NCBI GenBank assembly: GCA_965217265.1
Contig: CBDCHP010000018.1
Coordinates: 310,001-374,000 of the forward strand
DNA: 64,000 nucleotides
Direction of reading: 5' to 3'
From: JAGRGG01 sp965217265
GTDB lineage: Bacteria > Pseudomonadota > Alphaproteobacteria > Geminicoccales > Geminicoccaceae
Shown here piece by piece: positions 16,498-26,081 of the stretch (the stretch's first letter is position 1; each line of letters begins with the position of its first letter). Below the pieces are notes generated by a model. The model was given only the letters and a program-made list of their open reading frames with translations. It did not search any database and was not told where the DNA came from. A program made the translations under genes and the position numbers.

Positions 16498-17839
16498 TCA
16501 AGTACCATTCGTACTCGGTCGGCGTGACCCGGCCGGCGAATCGCCGCCGCTCGGCCTCGCGGCACGTCCGGTAGAGCCGCAAGAAGCGCGGATCGACGTA
16601 GCGGCCGAGCACGTCGCCGGCCCCGCTCGCGCGGATAGCGTCCGACCACGCGGTCGGGATCGTTGTGCCGGCGCTGGCGTAGGCGTTGCCGGTCGTGGGC
16701 GGGCCGGGGTCGCCCGCGGTCTCCAGGCCGTGCAGGACGCCGGCGAGCACGGCGGCGGCGGCGAGGTAGGGGTTGGCGTCGGCGCCGGCGACGCGGTGCT
16801 CGACGCGCCGCGCCTTGGCTTCGCCCGCCGGGACGCGAAAGGCGACAGTGCGGTTGTTGTGGCCCCAGGTCGGCGCCGTCGGGGCGTAGGACATCGGCTG
16901 CAGGCGGCGGTAGCTGTTGGCGTTCGGCGCGAAGAGCAGGATGCTCTCGTCCAACGTCGCCTGCAGGCCGTGGATCGCGTGGCCGAGGAGCGCCTCGCCG
17001 TTCTCGCCGGCGAAGACGTTGTTGCCGTCCCGGTCGAGCAGGCTGACGTGGACGTGCAGCCCGTTGCCGCTCTCGCCCTCGAAGGGCTTGGCCATGAAAG
17101 TGGCGCGCGCGCCCGTCTCGCGGGCGGCGGCCTTGATCAGCCGCTTGAGCATCAAGGCCTCGTCGGCGGCGAGGAGGGCGTCGGCACGGTGGCCGAGATT
17201 GACTTCGAACTGGCCGGGGCCGTACTCGGTGAGGCAGCCCTTGTAGGGGAGATCCTGCGCGTCGCACCAGCGCTCGATCAGGTCCAAGACCTCGTCGGCC
17301 TCGTCGAGCCGGTCGTAGGCGTAGACTTCCGGCTCGCGCGCCCGTCGCCCGAGGCGGGCCGACACCTGTCGCCGCGCCGCCCCGGCCGCGTCCAGGCCCG
17401 GCTCGATCAGGTAGAACTCCAGTTCCAGGGCGACGCAGGGCGTCAGGCCGCGCTCGGCGAAGCGGGCGACGACGCCCGCCAGCACGCTGCGCGGATCAGC
17501 GAAGAAGGCGCTGCCGTCGTGGTTGCGCAAGCCCCCGATCGCCTGCGCCCGCTCCGGCTTCCAGGGCACCGGCCGCAGGGTCGCGGGGTCGAGGTAGAGC
17601 GAGCGGTCGGCGTCGCCCTCCTCCCAGACGAGGCCGCTCTCGTCGACGTTCTGCCCGGCCGTGTCGACAGCGTAGAGGCTGGTCGTGAACAGCCCCTCGC
17701 CCCTGAAAAGGCCGGGCGCCTCGTCGAGGCCGACGCGCTTGCCGCGCAGGACCCCGACGAGGTCGGGCAACAGCAGTTCGAGCGCCTGCGTCAGCGGGTG
17801 TTCGGCGAGGAAGGCTTCGAGCGGCCCGGGATCGGACAC
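16487..17839 (-). CDS. Glutamine synthetase family protein (gamma-glutamyl ligase type)
   Basis: This protein of about 450 residues has the glutamine synthetase fold. The N-terminal GS domain includes DLVGVLRGKRV. The catalytic domain has LELEFYLIEPG (metal glutamates), GPGQFEVNLGHRAD, the NGLHVHVSL block and RRVEHRVAGADANPYL. Housekeeping GlnA features, such as the adenylylation tyrosine loop, are not evident. It therefore more likely belongs to the PuuA/GlnT group, which joins glutamate to amines such as polyamines. The substrate is not known. GTG 17839 is chosen as the start because it lies just past the trxA stop, but its ribosome binding site is weak. Confidence 0.85.
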   Translation of the reverse strand: MSDPGPLEAFLAEHPLTQALELLLPDLVGVLRGKRVGLDEAPGLFRGEGLFTTSLYAVDTAGQNVDESGLVWEEGDADRSLYLDPATLRPVPWKPERAQAIGGLRNHDGSAFFADPRSVLAGVVARFAERGLTPCVALELEFYLIEPGLDAAGAARRQVSARLGRRAREPEVYAYDRLDEADEVLDLIERWCDAQDLPYKGCLTEYGPGQFEVNLGHRADALLAADEALMLKRLIKAAARETGARATFMAKPFEGESGNGLHVHVSLLDRDGNNVFAGENGEALLGHAIHGLQATLDESILLFAPNANSYRRLQPMSYAPTAPTWGHNNRTVAFRVPAGEAKARRVEHRVAGADANPYLAAAAVLAGVLHGLETAGDPGPPTTGNAYASAGTTIPTAWSDAIRASGAGDVLGRYVDPRFLRLYRTCREAERRRFAGRVTPTEYEWYLSGV

Positions 17840-17855
17840 AGGGGGCGGCGTCGGC

Positions 17856-18176
17856 CTAGAGGCTGTCCTTGACCCACTCGACGAGCTTGCTCTTTTGCAT
17901 GGCACCCACCTTGGTGGCGGCGACCTCGCCGTTCTTGAACAGCATCAAGGTCGGGATGCCGCGCACGCCGTACTTGGTCGGGGTCTCGGGGTTCTCGTCG
18001 ATGTTGACCTTCACGACGCGGACCTGCCCGCCCATCTCGCTCGCCAAGTCTTCGAGGTGCGGCGCGATCATCTTGCAAGGCCCGCACCACTCGGCCCAGA
18101 AATCGACCACCACCGGCTTGTCGGCCTGCAAGACCTCGTTGTCGAAGGCTTGGTCGCTCGTGTGCTCGACGGCCAT
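17856..18176 (-). CDS. trxA: Thioredoxin
   Basis: This 106-residue dithiol redox protein has the active site WCGPC at 30-34 (C31, C34), the buried aspartate in VVVDFWAEW and the cis-proline in RGIPTLMLFKNGE. It reduces ribonucleotide reductase, PAPS reductase and protein disulfides in the cytoplasm. It follows addA on the same strand after an 87-base gap, matching the addB-addA-trxA order common in alphaproteobacteria. The upstream gap may carry its own promoter. Confidence 0.97.
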   Translation of the reverse strand: MAVEHTSDQAFDNEVLQADKPVVVDFWAEWCGPCKMIAPHLEDLASEMGGQVRVVKVNIDENPETPTKYGVRGIPTLMLFKNGEVAATKVGAMQKSKLVEWVKDSL

Positions 18177-18263
18177 GCTGGCTCTCCCTCGGGTGCGCGC
18201 GGGGGCGACACCGGTTTTGTGCGATGAAACGTTACATGATGTAGGGTGCCCTGAGCGCGCGCG

Positions 18264-21200
18264 TCAAGGCGCGCCTGCGAGCGTGCGCGGCAGGTGTGCC
18301 GCCAAGAGCCGCGACGGCACGCGCACGAGCACCGGCACGGCGCTCCAGACCAGGCCGGCGCGGACCTCGCGGCCGGGGTAGATGTCTTCGAGCAGCCGGG
18401 CGTAGACGGCGAGCTGGCGCAGGTAGGCCCTCGGCGTCGCCTCGACCGACGCCGGCGGGCGGCGGCCCGACTTGAAGTCGACGAGGTAGACCGCCTCGTC
18501 AGTCACCGCGAGGCGGTCGATCTGGCCCGAGACCAACACGTCGCCGATCCGGCCGATGATCGGCTGCTCGCCCCGGCTGCCGGGGCGAAAGGCGGGGGCG
18601 AGGTCGGGCAGGTTGAGCACAGCCTCCACCTGCCGGGCCAGTTCGGCGAGCGTGGCGGGATCGAAGCCGCGGTCGAGCGCCGTCAGCGCCGTCTTGAGCG
18701 CGTCGTCCCGCTCGTCGGAGGCGATATCGGCCAGGAGGTGCAAGAGCCGGTGCAGCGCCACGCCGAAGTCGCGGCCGACAAGCGCCCCCTTCGCGTCCGG
18801 CGCCGCCGCCGGCGCGTCGTCGCCCGCGTTCGAGGGGCTGAGGCGCACAGGCCCCGGCGGCTCCTTCGCCACCGGCCCCAGCCAAGCCGGCAGGGGCGGC
18901 GTCGCCGGGGCGGCGGCCGGCGGGGGCGTCGCCGCCTCGATCGTGCCGCCGCCGGCGAAGAGGCGTCGCGCGACGCCGCCCGTCAGCCAGGGAACGTCGA
19001 GCGCCACCTCGTCGCAGGGGCCGCAGGCGTCGAGGGCTTGCCAGACGAGGTCGTGCCAGCAGCCCTCGTCCTGCGCCTCCTTGCGGTGCCGCCAGCCGAC
19101 GACGTAGAGCCGGTCCTTGGCGCGGGTGAGCGCGACGTAGAGGAGCCGCATCCGCTCCTCGGCCGCGCGCGCCTCGTCGCCGTCGCAGGCCTCGGCGATG
19201 AAGGGCGGGCGCGCCTCCTTCCTGCCGCGCCAGCAGGGCAGGCCGTCGGCGAAGACGATGCGCTCCTGGCTGACGCGCTTTTGCGGCCCGGCGTCGGCCA
19301 GGATCACGACCGGCGCCTCCAGCCCCTTGGCGCCGTGCACGGTCATCACCCGCACCTCCGAGCGCGCCGGCGCCGGGTCGCGCTTGAGTTTCTGGTCCTC
19401 CAGCCCGAGCCAGTGCAAGAAGCCCTGCAACGACGAGGGGTGCCCCTCCTCGTAGGCGAGCGCCTGGCCCAGAAACGCCTCGATCGGCTCCAGGGCGTCG
19501 ACCCCGAGCCGGCCGACGAGGCGCTTGCGCCCGCCCTCGGCCAGGATGCGGGCGAAGAACTCGTAGGGCGGGGCGTAGTCGGCCCGGCCGCGCCAGTCCG
19601 TGAAGGTACCGTGCGCGCCCGCGAACGGCTCGCCCTTGGTCTCGGCCAAGTCGCGCAGGCGCTCGACCAGCTTGGTCTCCTTGTCGCGGCCGTGGCAGAG
19701 CGCGAACAGCGCGTCCTCGTCGAGGCCGATCAGGGGCGACTTCAACAGGCAGGCGAGGTTGAGGTCGTCGTCGGGCAGGAGCACGGCCGAGCCCAGCGCC
19801 ACGAGGTCGCGCACCGCGATGTGGCGGACGAGGTCGAGCCGGTCGGCGCCCGCGACCGGAACACCGCGCCGCTTGAGGCCGCGGATGACCAGTTCCTGCA
19901 CCCGGCCGCGGCGCGAGAGCAGAATTAAAATGTCGGACGGTTGGATCGGTCGGCGCGTCGAGGGCAGCACCTCGCCCGCCCCAAGCCAGCCCTCGATCGC
20001 GGCGGCGATGGCATCCGCCGCGCGCTCCTCGCCGCCCTGGCGAATGGGTGCCTCGCCCGGCAGCGCCCAGGGCTCGGCATCGCCGCCGGCCTCGGGCGGG
20101 TCGATCAGCGGCCAGACCTCGACGAAGCCGGGGTCGTTCTTGCGAAACGGCGCGTGCAGCACCTCGCGCAGGCCGTCGACGATGCCGGGGCAGGAGGCCG
20201 GCAGCTTCAGGCAGGCGTCGACGGCCTTGAGGATCGCCGAGGAGGTGCGAAACGACAGCGCCAGTTCGCGCTCGGCAAAACGGTGCGCGCCCGCCTCGGC
20301 CGCCGCCTTGAGGCGCGCGCGCACGGCGCGGAAATTGGCGAGGTCGGCGCCTTGGAAGCTGTAGATCGACTGCTTCTCGTCGCCGACGACGAAGAAGGTG
20401 CGCGGGCTCTTATGGGCACCCTCGCCCGCGGTGAACTCCTCGATCAGCGCCTCGACCAGCCGCCACTGCGCCGGGCTCGTGTCCTGCGCCTCGTCGATCA
20501 GGAGGTGTTCGAGCCGCGCGTCCAGCTTGTAGAGCACCCAGGCGCGCTGCTCGGGGTCGGCGAGCAGGTTCGCCGTACGGGCGATCAGGTCGTCGAAGTC
20601 GAGCGCCGTCGCCTTGGCCTTGGCGTCCTCGTAGCGCCCGATCAGGGCGTCCGCGACGCACAGGACCGCCTTGGTCCGGTGGTAGGCGCCCCAGGCGCAG
20701 CGGGCGGCGTCGAGGTCGGCGAGGCGCTCGGCCTCGCGCGCGATCGCGGCCAGGGCATTAGGGTTCGCCTCGCGCCACTTCTTCGTCGGCGCGTCCTTCC
20801 TCGGGCTTCCCTCGGCGGTGAGGAACGCCTTTTGGTAGTCGGGCAGCCCGTCTTGCCGCAGCACCGCGTCACCGAGCCACGCCCGGATCGCGCTCCCGCA
20901 CCCGGTGTTCTTGGCGCCGCCGTCGGCGAGCAGCAACTCGGCGGCGGTGTAGAGGTCCAACTCGCGTTGGCCCTCCAAGCGGCAGAATTCATCCTCCAGC
21001 GCCGCCGGGTCCTGATCGGGATCGACGGCGAGCACAGCCGCGAGTCGCTTCAGCAGCGCCGCCGTCCCGTCCGTTCCCGCCGCCGCCTGCAACTGCGTCC
21101 GCTTGGCGAGCGCCTCGTCCATCAGCCGCTCGATCGAGCTGTCGGCGAGGTCGGCGATCAGGCGGTGCAACGCTTGGGCGAGGTCGGGGTCGGCGGCGCT

Positions 21201-21698
21201 GGCGAGCAGCACCTCGCCGCGCGCCTCGGCCATCAGTTCGGCCGCGGTGCGGTCGTCGATGACCTCGAAGTGCGGCGGCACCTTGGCCTCGATCGGAAAA
21301 CGCTTCAAGATCGTCTGGCAAAAGGCGTGGATCGTCATGATGTGCAGGCCGCGCGGCAGTTCGAGCGTGCGCGCGAACAGCCGCCGGGCGAGGCGCAGCA
21401 TCGCGGCGTCGGGCGGCGCGCCCGTGACCGCCTCCAGCCGCTCGGCGAGGCTGGCGTCCTCGGTCTCGACCGCCCAGGCGGCGAGGTCGCGCTCGATGCG
21501 CTCGGTCATCTCGACCGCGGCCGCCTTGGTGAAGGTGAGGCACAAGATCCCCTCGGGCGCCACGTTCTTGAGGAGCAGCCGCAGCACGCGGTCGGAGAGG
21601 ACGCGGGTCTTGCCGGTGCCGGCGTTGGCCGTGACCCAGACCGAGGTGGTCGGGTCGGCCGCCGCCGCCTGCTCCGGGGTCGGGCGCGGGATGCTCAT
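18264..21698 (-). CDS. addA: Double-strand break repair helicase-nuclease AddA
   Basis: This 1144-residue UvrD/RecB-like SF1 helicase with a C-terminal nuclease acts with AddB to resect double-strand breaks for RecA. Walker A AGTGKT is at 26-31, and LCLTFTKAAAVEM (motif Ia) follows. LIDEAQDTSPAQW is motif II, FVVGDEKQSIYSFQGA motif III, and LYVALTRAKDRLYVVG the last helicase motif. The C-terminal PD-(D/E)xK nuclease has SGQIDRL and VDFKSGR. ATG 21698 is chosen because it overlaps the addB stop as ATGA. The frame is open further upstream but there lies over addB. Confidence 0.95.
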   Translation of the reverse strand: MSIPRPTPEQAAAADPTTSVWVTANAGTGKTRVLSDRVLRLLLKNVAPEGILCLTFTKAAAVEMTERIERDLAAWAVETEDASLAERLEAVTGAPPDAAMLRLARRLFARTLELPRGLHIMTIHAFCQTILKRFPIEAKVPPHFEVIDDRTAAELMAEARGEVLLASAADPDLAQALHRLIADLADSSIERLMDEALAKRTQLQAAAGTDGTAALLKRLAAVLAVDPDQDPAALEDEFCRLEGQRELDLYTAAELLLADGGAKNTGCGSAIRAWLGDAVLRQDGLPDYQKAFLTAEGSPRKDAPTKKWREANPNALAAIAREAERLADLDAARCAWGAYHRTKAVLCVADALIGRYEDAKAKATALDFDDLIARTANLLADPEQRAWVLYKLDARLEHLLIDEAQDTSPAQWRLVEALIEEFTAGEGAHKSPRTFFVVGDEKQSIYSFQGADLANFRAVRARLKAAAEAGAHRFAERELALSFRTSSAILKAVDACLKLPASCPGIVDGLREVLHAPFRKNDPGFVEVWPLIDPPEAGGDAEPWALPGEAPIRQGGEERAADAIAAAIEGWLGAGEVLPSTRRPIQPSDILILLSRRGRVQELVIRGLKRRGVPVAGADRLDLVRHIAVRDLVALGSAVLLPDDDLNLACLLKSPLIGLDEDALFALCHGRDKETKLVERLRDLAETKGEPFAGAHGTFTDWRGRADYAPPYEFFARILAEGGRKRLVGRLGVDALEPIEAFLGQALAYEEGHPSSLQGFLHWLGLEDQKLKRDPAPARSEVRVMTVHGAKGLEAPVVILADAGPQKRVSQERIVFADGLPCWRGRKEARPPFIAEACDGDEARAAEERMRLLYVALTRAKDRLYVVGWRHRKEAQDEGCWHDLVWQALDACGPCDEVALDVPWLTGGVARRLFAGGGTIEAATPPPAAAPATPPLPAWLGPVAKEPPGPVRLSPSNAGDDAPAAAPDAKGALVGRDFGVALHRLLHLLADIASDERDDALKTALTALDRGFDPATLAELARQVEAVLNLPDLAPAFRPGSRGEQPIIGRIGDVLVSGQIDRLAVTDEAVYLVDFKSGRRPPASVEATPRAYLRQLAVYARLLEDIYPGREVRAGLVWSAVPVLVRVPSRLLAAHLPRTLAGAP

Positions 21699-24670
21699 CG
21701 CGCGTCCTCGTTGCCGCGCCACTCGTCGACGCGGGCGAGGTGGTCGTAGTCGCTGAACGCGGGCGCGATCTCGGGGCGGGGCAATGCTACGTAGGCGGTC
21801 TTCGGGTCGTCGTAGTGGGCGATCAGCCGTTCGAGCCCGGCCCGCGCCTCGTCGATCAAGGCCCCGATCGGCTTCGCCGGCTTTGCCCCCGCCGCGTGGC
21901 GCTCGACCCCGCCGTCGCCGGCCCCCTTCAAGGCCCAGTAGAGCAGTTCCGCCGCCGTGCCGCCGGCGGTCTTGAAGCCGCCGCCGGCAAGGATCAGCGC
22001 CGTCAAAGTCAGTTGCGGGCTCAAGCCCCCGAGTACGTCCTTGGGCAAAGGGAGGGTACCGGTCTTGTAGTCGACGATCGCCACCGCCCCGTCCGGCATG
22101 ACCTCGATCCGGTCCGCCCGCGCCTTGAGGCGAAACGGCCCGCCGGCGAGTTCTAGGTCGATCGAGCCGTCCTGCTCGGCAAGCACCCGACCGCCCCGGC
22201 GGCGGCGCGTCTCCTGGGCGACGAACCACGCCCCGATGGTCAAGAAGCGCGGCCACCACAAAGCGCGGATCTCGGGGTGGTGCTGCTCGGTCGCGAACGC
22301 CCGCTTGCCCATGCGCACCAGCACGGCGTAGGGGTCGGGCGGGAGGTCGGCCGGGTGGTCGCGCACGAAGGTTTCGAGGATGGCGTGGATGATCTGCCCG
22401 CGCTCGGCCGCGCCCGGCTCGGCGTCGAGCGGGTCCAAGGGGCGAAGCTTGAGGATCTGCTGGGCGTAGAAGGCGTAGGGGTCGCGGATCAGCTTCTCGA
22501 AGGCGGTGACGGCGATCTCGCGCGGCCGGGCCGGGGCGGCGGGCGTCGGTCGCGGCCGTCTGCAGGGCCGTATCTCGGTCGGCGCGTCGAGCGCCTCGGC
22601 CCAGCCGAGCCAGCAGGGGGCGGCGTCGAGCCGGCGGTCGAGCTTGGAGGCGCTCAAGACCGCCTCCAGCCGCGAGAGCCAGCGCGAGGTCTGCGTCGGC
22701 TGGCCGGCGTGGTCCTTGCGCGCCCGGCTCAAGGTGACTTCGGCCGCCGACGCCGACATGAACAAATCGTGCGCCGCTATCCCGATCGAGAACTCGGCCG
22801 GCGGCAATCCCAGGGCCTTGCGCATGGCGCGGTTGAGCCAGGGCGAGGGCTCCGGCGGGCGCGGCCAGTGGCCTTCGTTCAAGCCGGCGATCAGGACGCG
22901 ATCGGCACCCTGCAGCCGCTGCTCGATCTGGCCCCAGACGAAGGCGCGGGGGTGGCCGGGCCGGCGCGGGCGGACGGCGATCGTGCCCATCATCACGGCC
23001 AGGATCGCCGGCCACGCCGAGGGCACGATCGGCGGATAGTCGCGGGCGGCGTGGCGCAGTTCGGCGAGGAATTGCGCCAGCGCCTCGCCCGCCTCGCGCG
23101 ACCACAAGCCGTCGCTCGACCCGGTCTCGTCGGCGGCGAGCCAGCCGATGAAGGCGAGGTGGGCGTCGAGGAGGTCGCTGATCGCCACCTTGGCGCCCGC
23201 CGCGTCGTCGCGCGCCGCCATCGCCAGGGGCTCCGCCTTGGCCTCGACGTCGTCCAGCCACGGCAGCAGGTCCTCGCGCGGCAGCTTCCAGGCCCAGCGG
23301 TGGTCGGGGATCGCGCGGATCGCGGCCTTGATCGCGGCGAAGCCCCGGCCCAGGCGCGGGCCGCGCAGCGCCGACTGCTCCAGCGTGCGCACGAAGCGGC
23401 GAAACAGGCTCTGCTCCATGCCGCCGGAGGCGAGCGGGTGCTTGAAGGCGGCGAGCAGCGGCACCGGCGGCAGCCCCTCGACCAGGGCGCGGGCGGTGAG
23501 CAGGACGAAGGAGCCGGCCGGCGTCTGGTCGAGCGGCGTGCCGCCGGTGTCGTCGATCGCGACGTTGAAGCGCTCCAGCTCGACCGCGACCCGCCGGGCC
23601 AGCGTCCGGTCGGTCGTGACCAGCGCCACCTTGTGCCCCGGCGTCTCCAGCGCCTCGCGGATCTTGAGGGCGAGGCACAGGGCCTCGCGCGGCACGTCGG
23701 GCGCTTCGAGGAGGTCGAGGCCGCGGATCGCGTCCTCGGGCGGCGGGATCAGCCGCTGCCACGCCTCGCTGGTCTCGGCCGGGCGCATGATCTCGCCCAG
23801 GAAACGCGTGCGCGTCGGCGGCGTGGCGCCTCCGTCCCGGACCGGCCAGGGGCGCACCTCGGCTCGGTCGATCCCCATGCGCTCGACCAGCCGGTAGAGC
23901 CCGTGCTGCGGGTGGGGCGGGGTGGCGTCCAGCGCCGCCCAGTCGGCCGCGTCCATCGCCCGATCGAGGCCGGGGAGGACGACGAGGCCCTCATCCAGAT
24001 CCTTGATGCAGGCGAGCAGCCGCGCCACGGCCGGCACGGTGCCGGTGATGCCGGCCGCGACGACCGGGTGCTCGGGCGGGTGCTCGCGCCAGCGCCGGAC
24101 GGCAAGGTCGAGGAGGGCGCGCCGCCGTGCCGCCGCCCCCATCGTCCCCTCGCGCGCCATCTCGTCCGGCCAGTGCACCGCCAGGATCTGCAAGAACTTG
24201 AGGATCGTCTCCCAGTGCTTGGCGTGCTCGTCGGGCACGAGGCCGGCCAGCCCGTCGAAGCCGACCTCCTCGGTCTCGACCTCGTCCAGGAAGGTGCCAA
24301 GCTCGCCCGCGAGCCGGATGGCGTGCTCGTCGGTGATGCCCTCGTAGGCCGCCTCGTGCAGCTTGATGACGAGGCGCGCCAGCAGGAGACGGCGGCGCAA
24401 GGGGGGGATCGCCGGCTTGACGCCCAGCTCCTCGGCCCCGGTCAAGAGCAGTTCGTCCGCCGCCGCCTCGCCGACGGGCTCCAGGCGCGGCAGGAGCATC
24501 GGCCGGCCGTCGCCAACCTCGCCGAACGCCTCGCGCAGGGCAACGCAGGCACGGCGCGAGGGCAGGAGCACGAGCGCGTCGGGCAGGCACTCGCCCAGGC
24601 GCTCGATCAGGCCGAGCGCCAGGACGCGCAGGAAGGGCTGGCCCGGATCGATGGTGTAGACGCGGCTCAC
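21695..24670 (-). CDS. addB: Double-strand break repair protein AddB
   Basis: This protein of about 991 residues is the partner of AddA. Its N-terminal half is an inactivated helicase fold (LVLLPSRRACVALREAF, VAAGITGTVPAVARLL, VALVTTDRTLARRVAVEL). A PD-(D/E)xK nuclease lies at the C-terminus (PYAFYAQQILKL, DRIEVMPDGAVAIVDYKTG). In AddAB this domain cuts one strand, and the N-terminal domains scan for Chi-like sites. I chose GTG 24670 because it starts SRVYTIDPGQPFL just after the previous stop. The upstream kinase gene ends 16 bases before. A nucleotidyltransferase gene that is usual between the two in related genomes is missing. Confidence 0.93.
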   Translation of the reverse strand: MSRVYTIDPGQPFLRVLALGLIERLGECLPDALVLLPSRRACVALREAFGEVGDGRPMLLPRLEPVGEAAADELLLTGAEELGVKPAIPPLRRRLLLARLVIKLHEAAYEGITDEHAIRLAGELGTFLDEVETEEVGFDGLAGLVPDEHAKHWETILKFLQILAVHWPDEMAREGTMGAAARRRALLDLAVRRWREHPPEHPVVAAGITGTVPAVARLLACIKDLDEGLVVLPGLDRAMDAADWAALDATPPHPQHGLYRLVERMGIDRAEVRPWPVRDGGATPPTRTRFLGEIMRPAETSEAWQRLIPPPEDAIRGLDLLEAPDVPREALCLALKIREALETPGHKVALVTTDRTLARRVAVELERFNVAIDDTGGTPLDQTPAGSFVLLTARALVEGLPPVPLLAAFKHPLASGGMEQSLFRRFVRTLEQSALRGPRLGRGFAAIKAAIRAIPDHRWAWKLPREDLLPWLDDVEAKAEPLAMAARDDAAGAKVAISDLLDAHLAFIGWLAADETGSSDGLWSREAGEALAQFLAELRHAARDYPPIVPSAWPAILAVMMGTIAVRPRRPGHPRAFVWGQIEQRLQGADRVLIAGLNEGHWPRPPEPSPWLNRAMRKALGLPPAEFSIGIAAHDLFMSASAAEVTLSRARKDHAGQPTQTSRWLSRLEAVLSASKLDRRLDAAPCWLGWAEALDAPTEIRPCRRPRPTPAAPARPREIAVTAFEKLIRDPYAFYAQQILKLRPLDPLDAEPGAAERGQIIHAILETFVRDHPADLPPDPYAVLVRMGKRAFATEQHHPEIRALWWPRFLTIGAWFVAQETRRRRGGRVLAEQDGSIDLELAGGPFRLKARADRIEVMPDGAVAIVDYKTGTLPLPKDVLGGLSPQLTLTALILAGGGFKTAGGTAAELLYWALKGAGDGGVERHAAGAKPAKPIGALIDEARAGLERLIAHYDDPKTAYVALPRPEIAPAFSDYDHLARVDEWRGNEDAR

Positions 24671-24686
24671 CTCGGCGGCGACCCTT

Positions 24687-25640
24687 TTAATCGACGGTAA
24701 AAGTTGGCCGGTAGCGTAAGCACCATTCGCGCAAGGGATGCAAGACATCCGCCTTGAGATTGCGCCTTAAGTACGCCTCGACGCGCGGGATGTGGCGCCG
24801 GTACCCCACGCGCCCCTCGTTCGCCAAGCGGTGGAAAATGCCCAGCACCTTCAAGTGGCGCTGGGCGCACAGGATCGTGACCGCGTCCTCGAACGCCGCA
24901 GGATCGAGGCCGGGCCGGCCGGCGAGGTAGCGCTCGATCGCGCGCCGGCGCAGATCTTCCGGCACGTCGCGGCGCGCGTCCTCGACGAGCGAGGCGACGT
25001 CGTAGGCGGCGGGGCCGAGGCGGGCGCCCTGGAAGTCGAGCAGGCGCAGCCGGTCCGTACTCCTAGCCGCACCGTCCCAGATCAGGTTCTCGACGTGGTA
25101 GTCGATGTAGACGAAGCCCGGCGTCCCGACGCGGGCGCGGGCGATGAGGTCCGGCCACAAGGCGGCGTAGGCCGCCTTGGCGTCCTCCGGTAGATCAGGG
25201 CAGGCAAAGCGCAGGTAGCGGTCGGCCTCCTCGACGAACCACGCGTCGTCGTAGACCGGCAGGCCCGGCGGCGGCGGGGCCGCCTGCAGGCGCGCGAGGA
25301 GGTCGATCGCGGCGTCGTAGATCTCGGTCTCGGCGACGCCGCCCGCCAGCACCTTCGCCGCCACCGCGTCGCCCAAGTCTTCGAGCAGCAGCAGCGCCAG
25401 CCCCGGCTCCTGGGCCAGGATCGAGGGCGGGCGCAGGCCGAGATCTCGCAGGTGGCCCGCCACCGTCACGAAGGCGTCGACGTCGCCCGTGCCGTGCGCG
25501 TCCATCAAGACGGCCGTGCCGTCTTCACGAACGAGCCGGTAGTAGACCCGCCCCGAGGCGTCGCCCGCGAGCGGCAGGCATTCCGCATCGCTCCAGCCGT
25601 GTCGGGCGACGAAGGCGCGAAGATCATTACTCAAGTCCAT
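24687..25640 (-). CDS. Aminoglycoside-phosphotransferase-fold sugar kinase (AmgK-like)
   Basis: This 317-residue APH-fold kinase has the catalytic loop GFVYIDYHVENLIWD and the metal motif LLDFQGARLGP. In Pseudomonas and Caulobacter the AmgK enzyme at the tsaE locus phosphorylates MurNAc and GlcNAc at the anomeric carbon during cell-wall recycling, followed by MurU. Position between tsaE and addB suggests the same role, but no murU is adjacent here. ATG 25640 overlaps the tsaE end by 14 bases and gives MDLSNDLRAFVARHGW, a typical start. An upstream start within tsaE is possible. Confidence 0.8.
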   Translation of the reverse strand: MDLSNDLRAFVARHGWSDAECLPLAGDASGRVYYRLVREDGTAVLMDAHGTGDVDAFVTVAGHLRDLGLRPPSILAQEPGLALLLLEDLGDAVAAKVLAGGVAETEIYDAAIDLLARLQAAPPPPGLPVYDDAWFVEEADRYLRFACPDLPEDAKAAYAALWPDLIARARVGTPGFVYIDYHVENLIWDGAARSTDRLRLLDFQGARLGPAAYDVASLVEDARRDVPEDLRRRAIERYLAGRPGLDPAAFEDAVTILCAQRHLKVLGIFHRLANEGRVGYRRHIPRVEAYLRRNLKADVLHPLREWCLRYRPTFTVD

Positions 25641-26079
25641 CCAACCGACCCTTCCAGCCAAGCCCCGCCGCAACGTCGATGCGGCGCGCGTCCGGCTCGC
25701 CCCCGACCTCGTCCAGGCGCAGCGTCAGCCGCTCGAACGGCAGGTAATCGCCCGCCCGCCCCGGCCACTCGACCAGGAGACAGCCGACCGCCAGCGCCTC
25801 GTCGAGCCCGAGTTCCAGGACCTCCTCGGGCTCGCCCAAGCGGTAGAGGTCGGCGTGGGTCAGGACGAGGTCCGGCAATTCATAGGTCTGAACGAGGTTG
25901 AAGGTCGGGCTCGGCACCTCGATCGCCGCCCCCGCCCGTGCCCGGACCAGCCGCCGCGCCAACTCGGTCTTGCCGGCGCCCAGGTCGCCCTCCAACGCCA
26001 CGAGATCGCCCGCGCGCAGGAGGGGCGCGAGGCGCCGAGCGAAGGTTTCGAGGGCTTCGAGGCTGGAGATAAAAATCAT
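25627..26079 (-). CDS. tsaE: tRNA threonylcarbamoyladenosine biosynthesis ATPase TsaE
   Basis: This 150-residue P-loop ATPase supports the TsaBD complex in making the t6A modification at position 37 of ANN-decoding tRNAs. Walker A GDLGAGKT is at 31-38, followed by the switch SPTFNLVQTYE, then THADLYRL and LVEWPGRAGDYLP. These are all family hallmarks. The ATG lies 2-3 bases inside the edge of repeat copy C, whose terminal GGAG (6 bases before the start) is the only visible ribosome binding site. It heads the tsaE-amgK-addB-addA run. Confidence 0.94.
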   Translation of the reverse strand: MIFISSLEALETFARRLAPLLRAGDLVALEGDLGAGKTELARRLVRARAGAAIEVPSPTFNLVQTYELPDLVLTHADLYRLGEPEEVLELGLDEALAVGCLLVEWPGRAGDYLPFERLTLRLDEVGGEPDARRIDVAAGLGWKGRLDGLE

Positions 26080-26081
26080 GG

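Noticed and set aside
18264..23762. A single protein of about 1830 residues joining addA with a frame over addB.
   Set aside because: The N-terminal part is a shadow of addB in another phase. addA has a clear ATG overlapping the addB stop.
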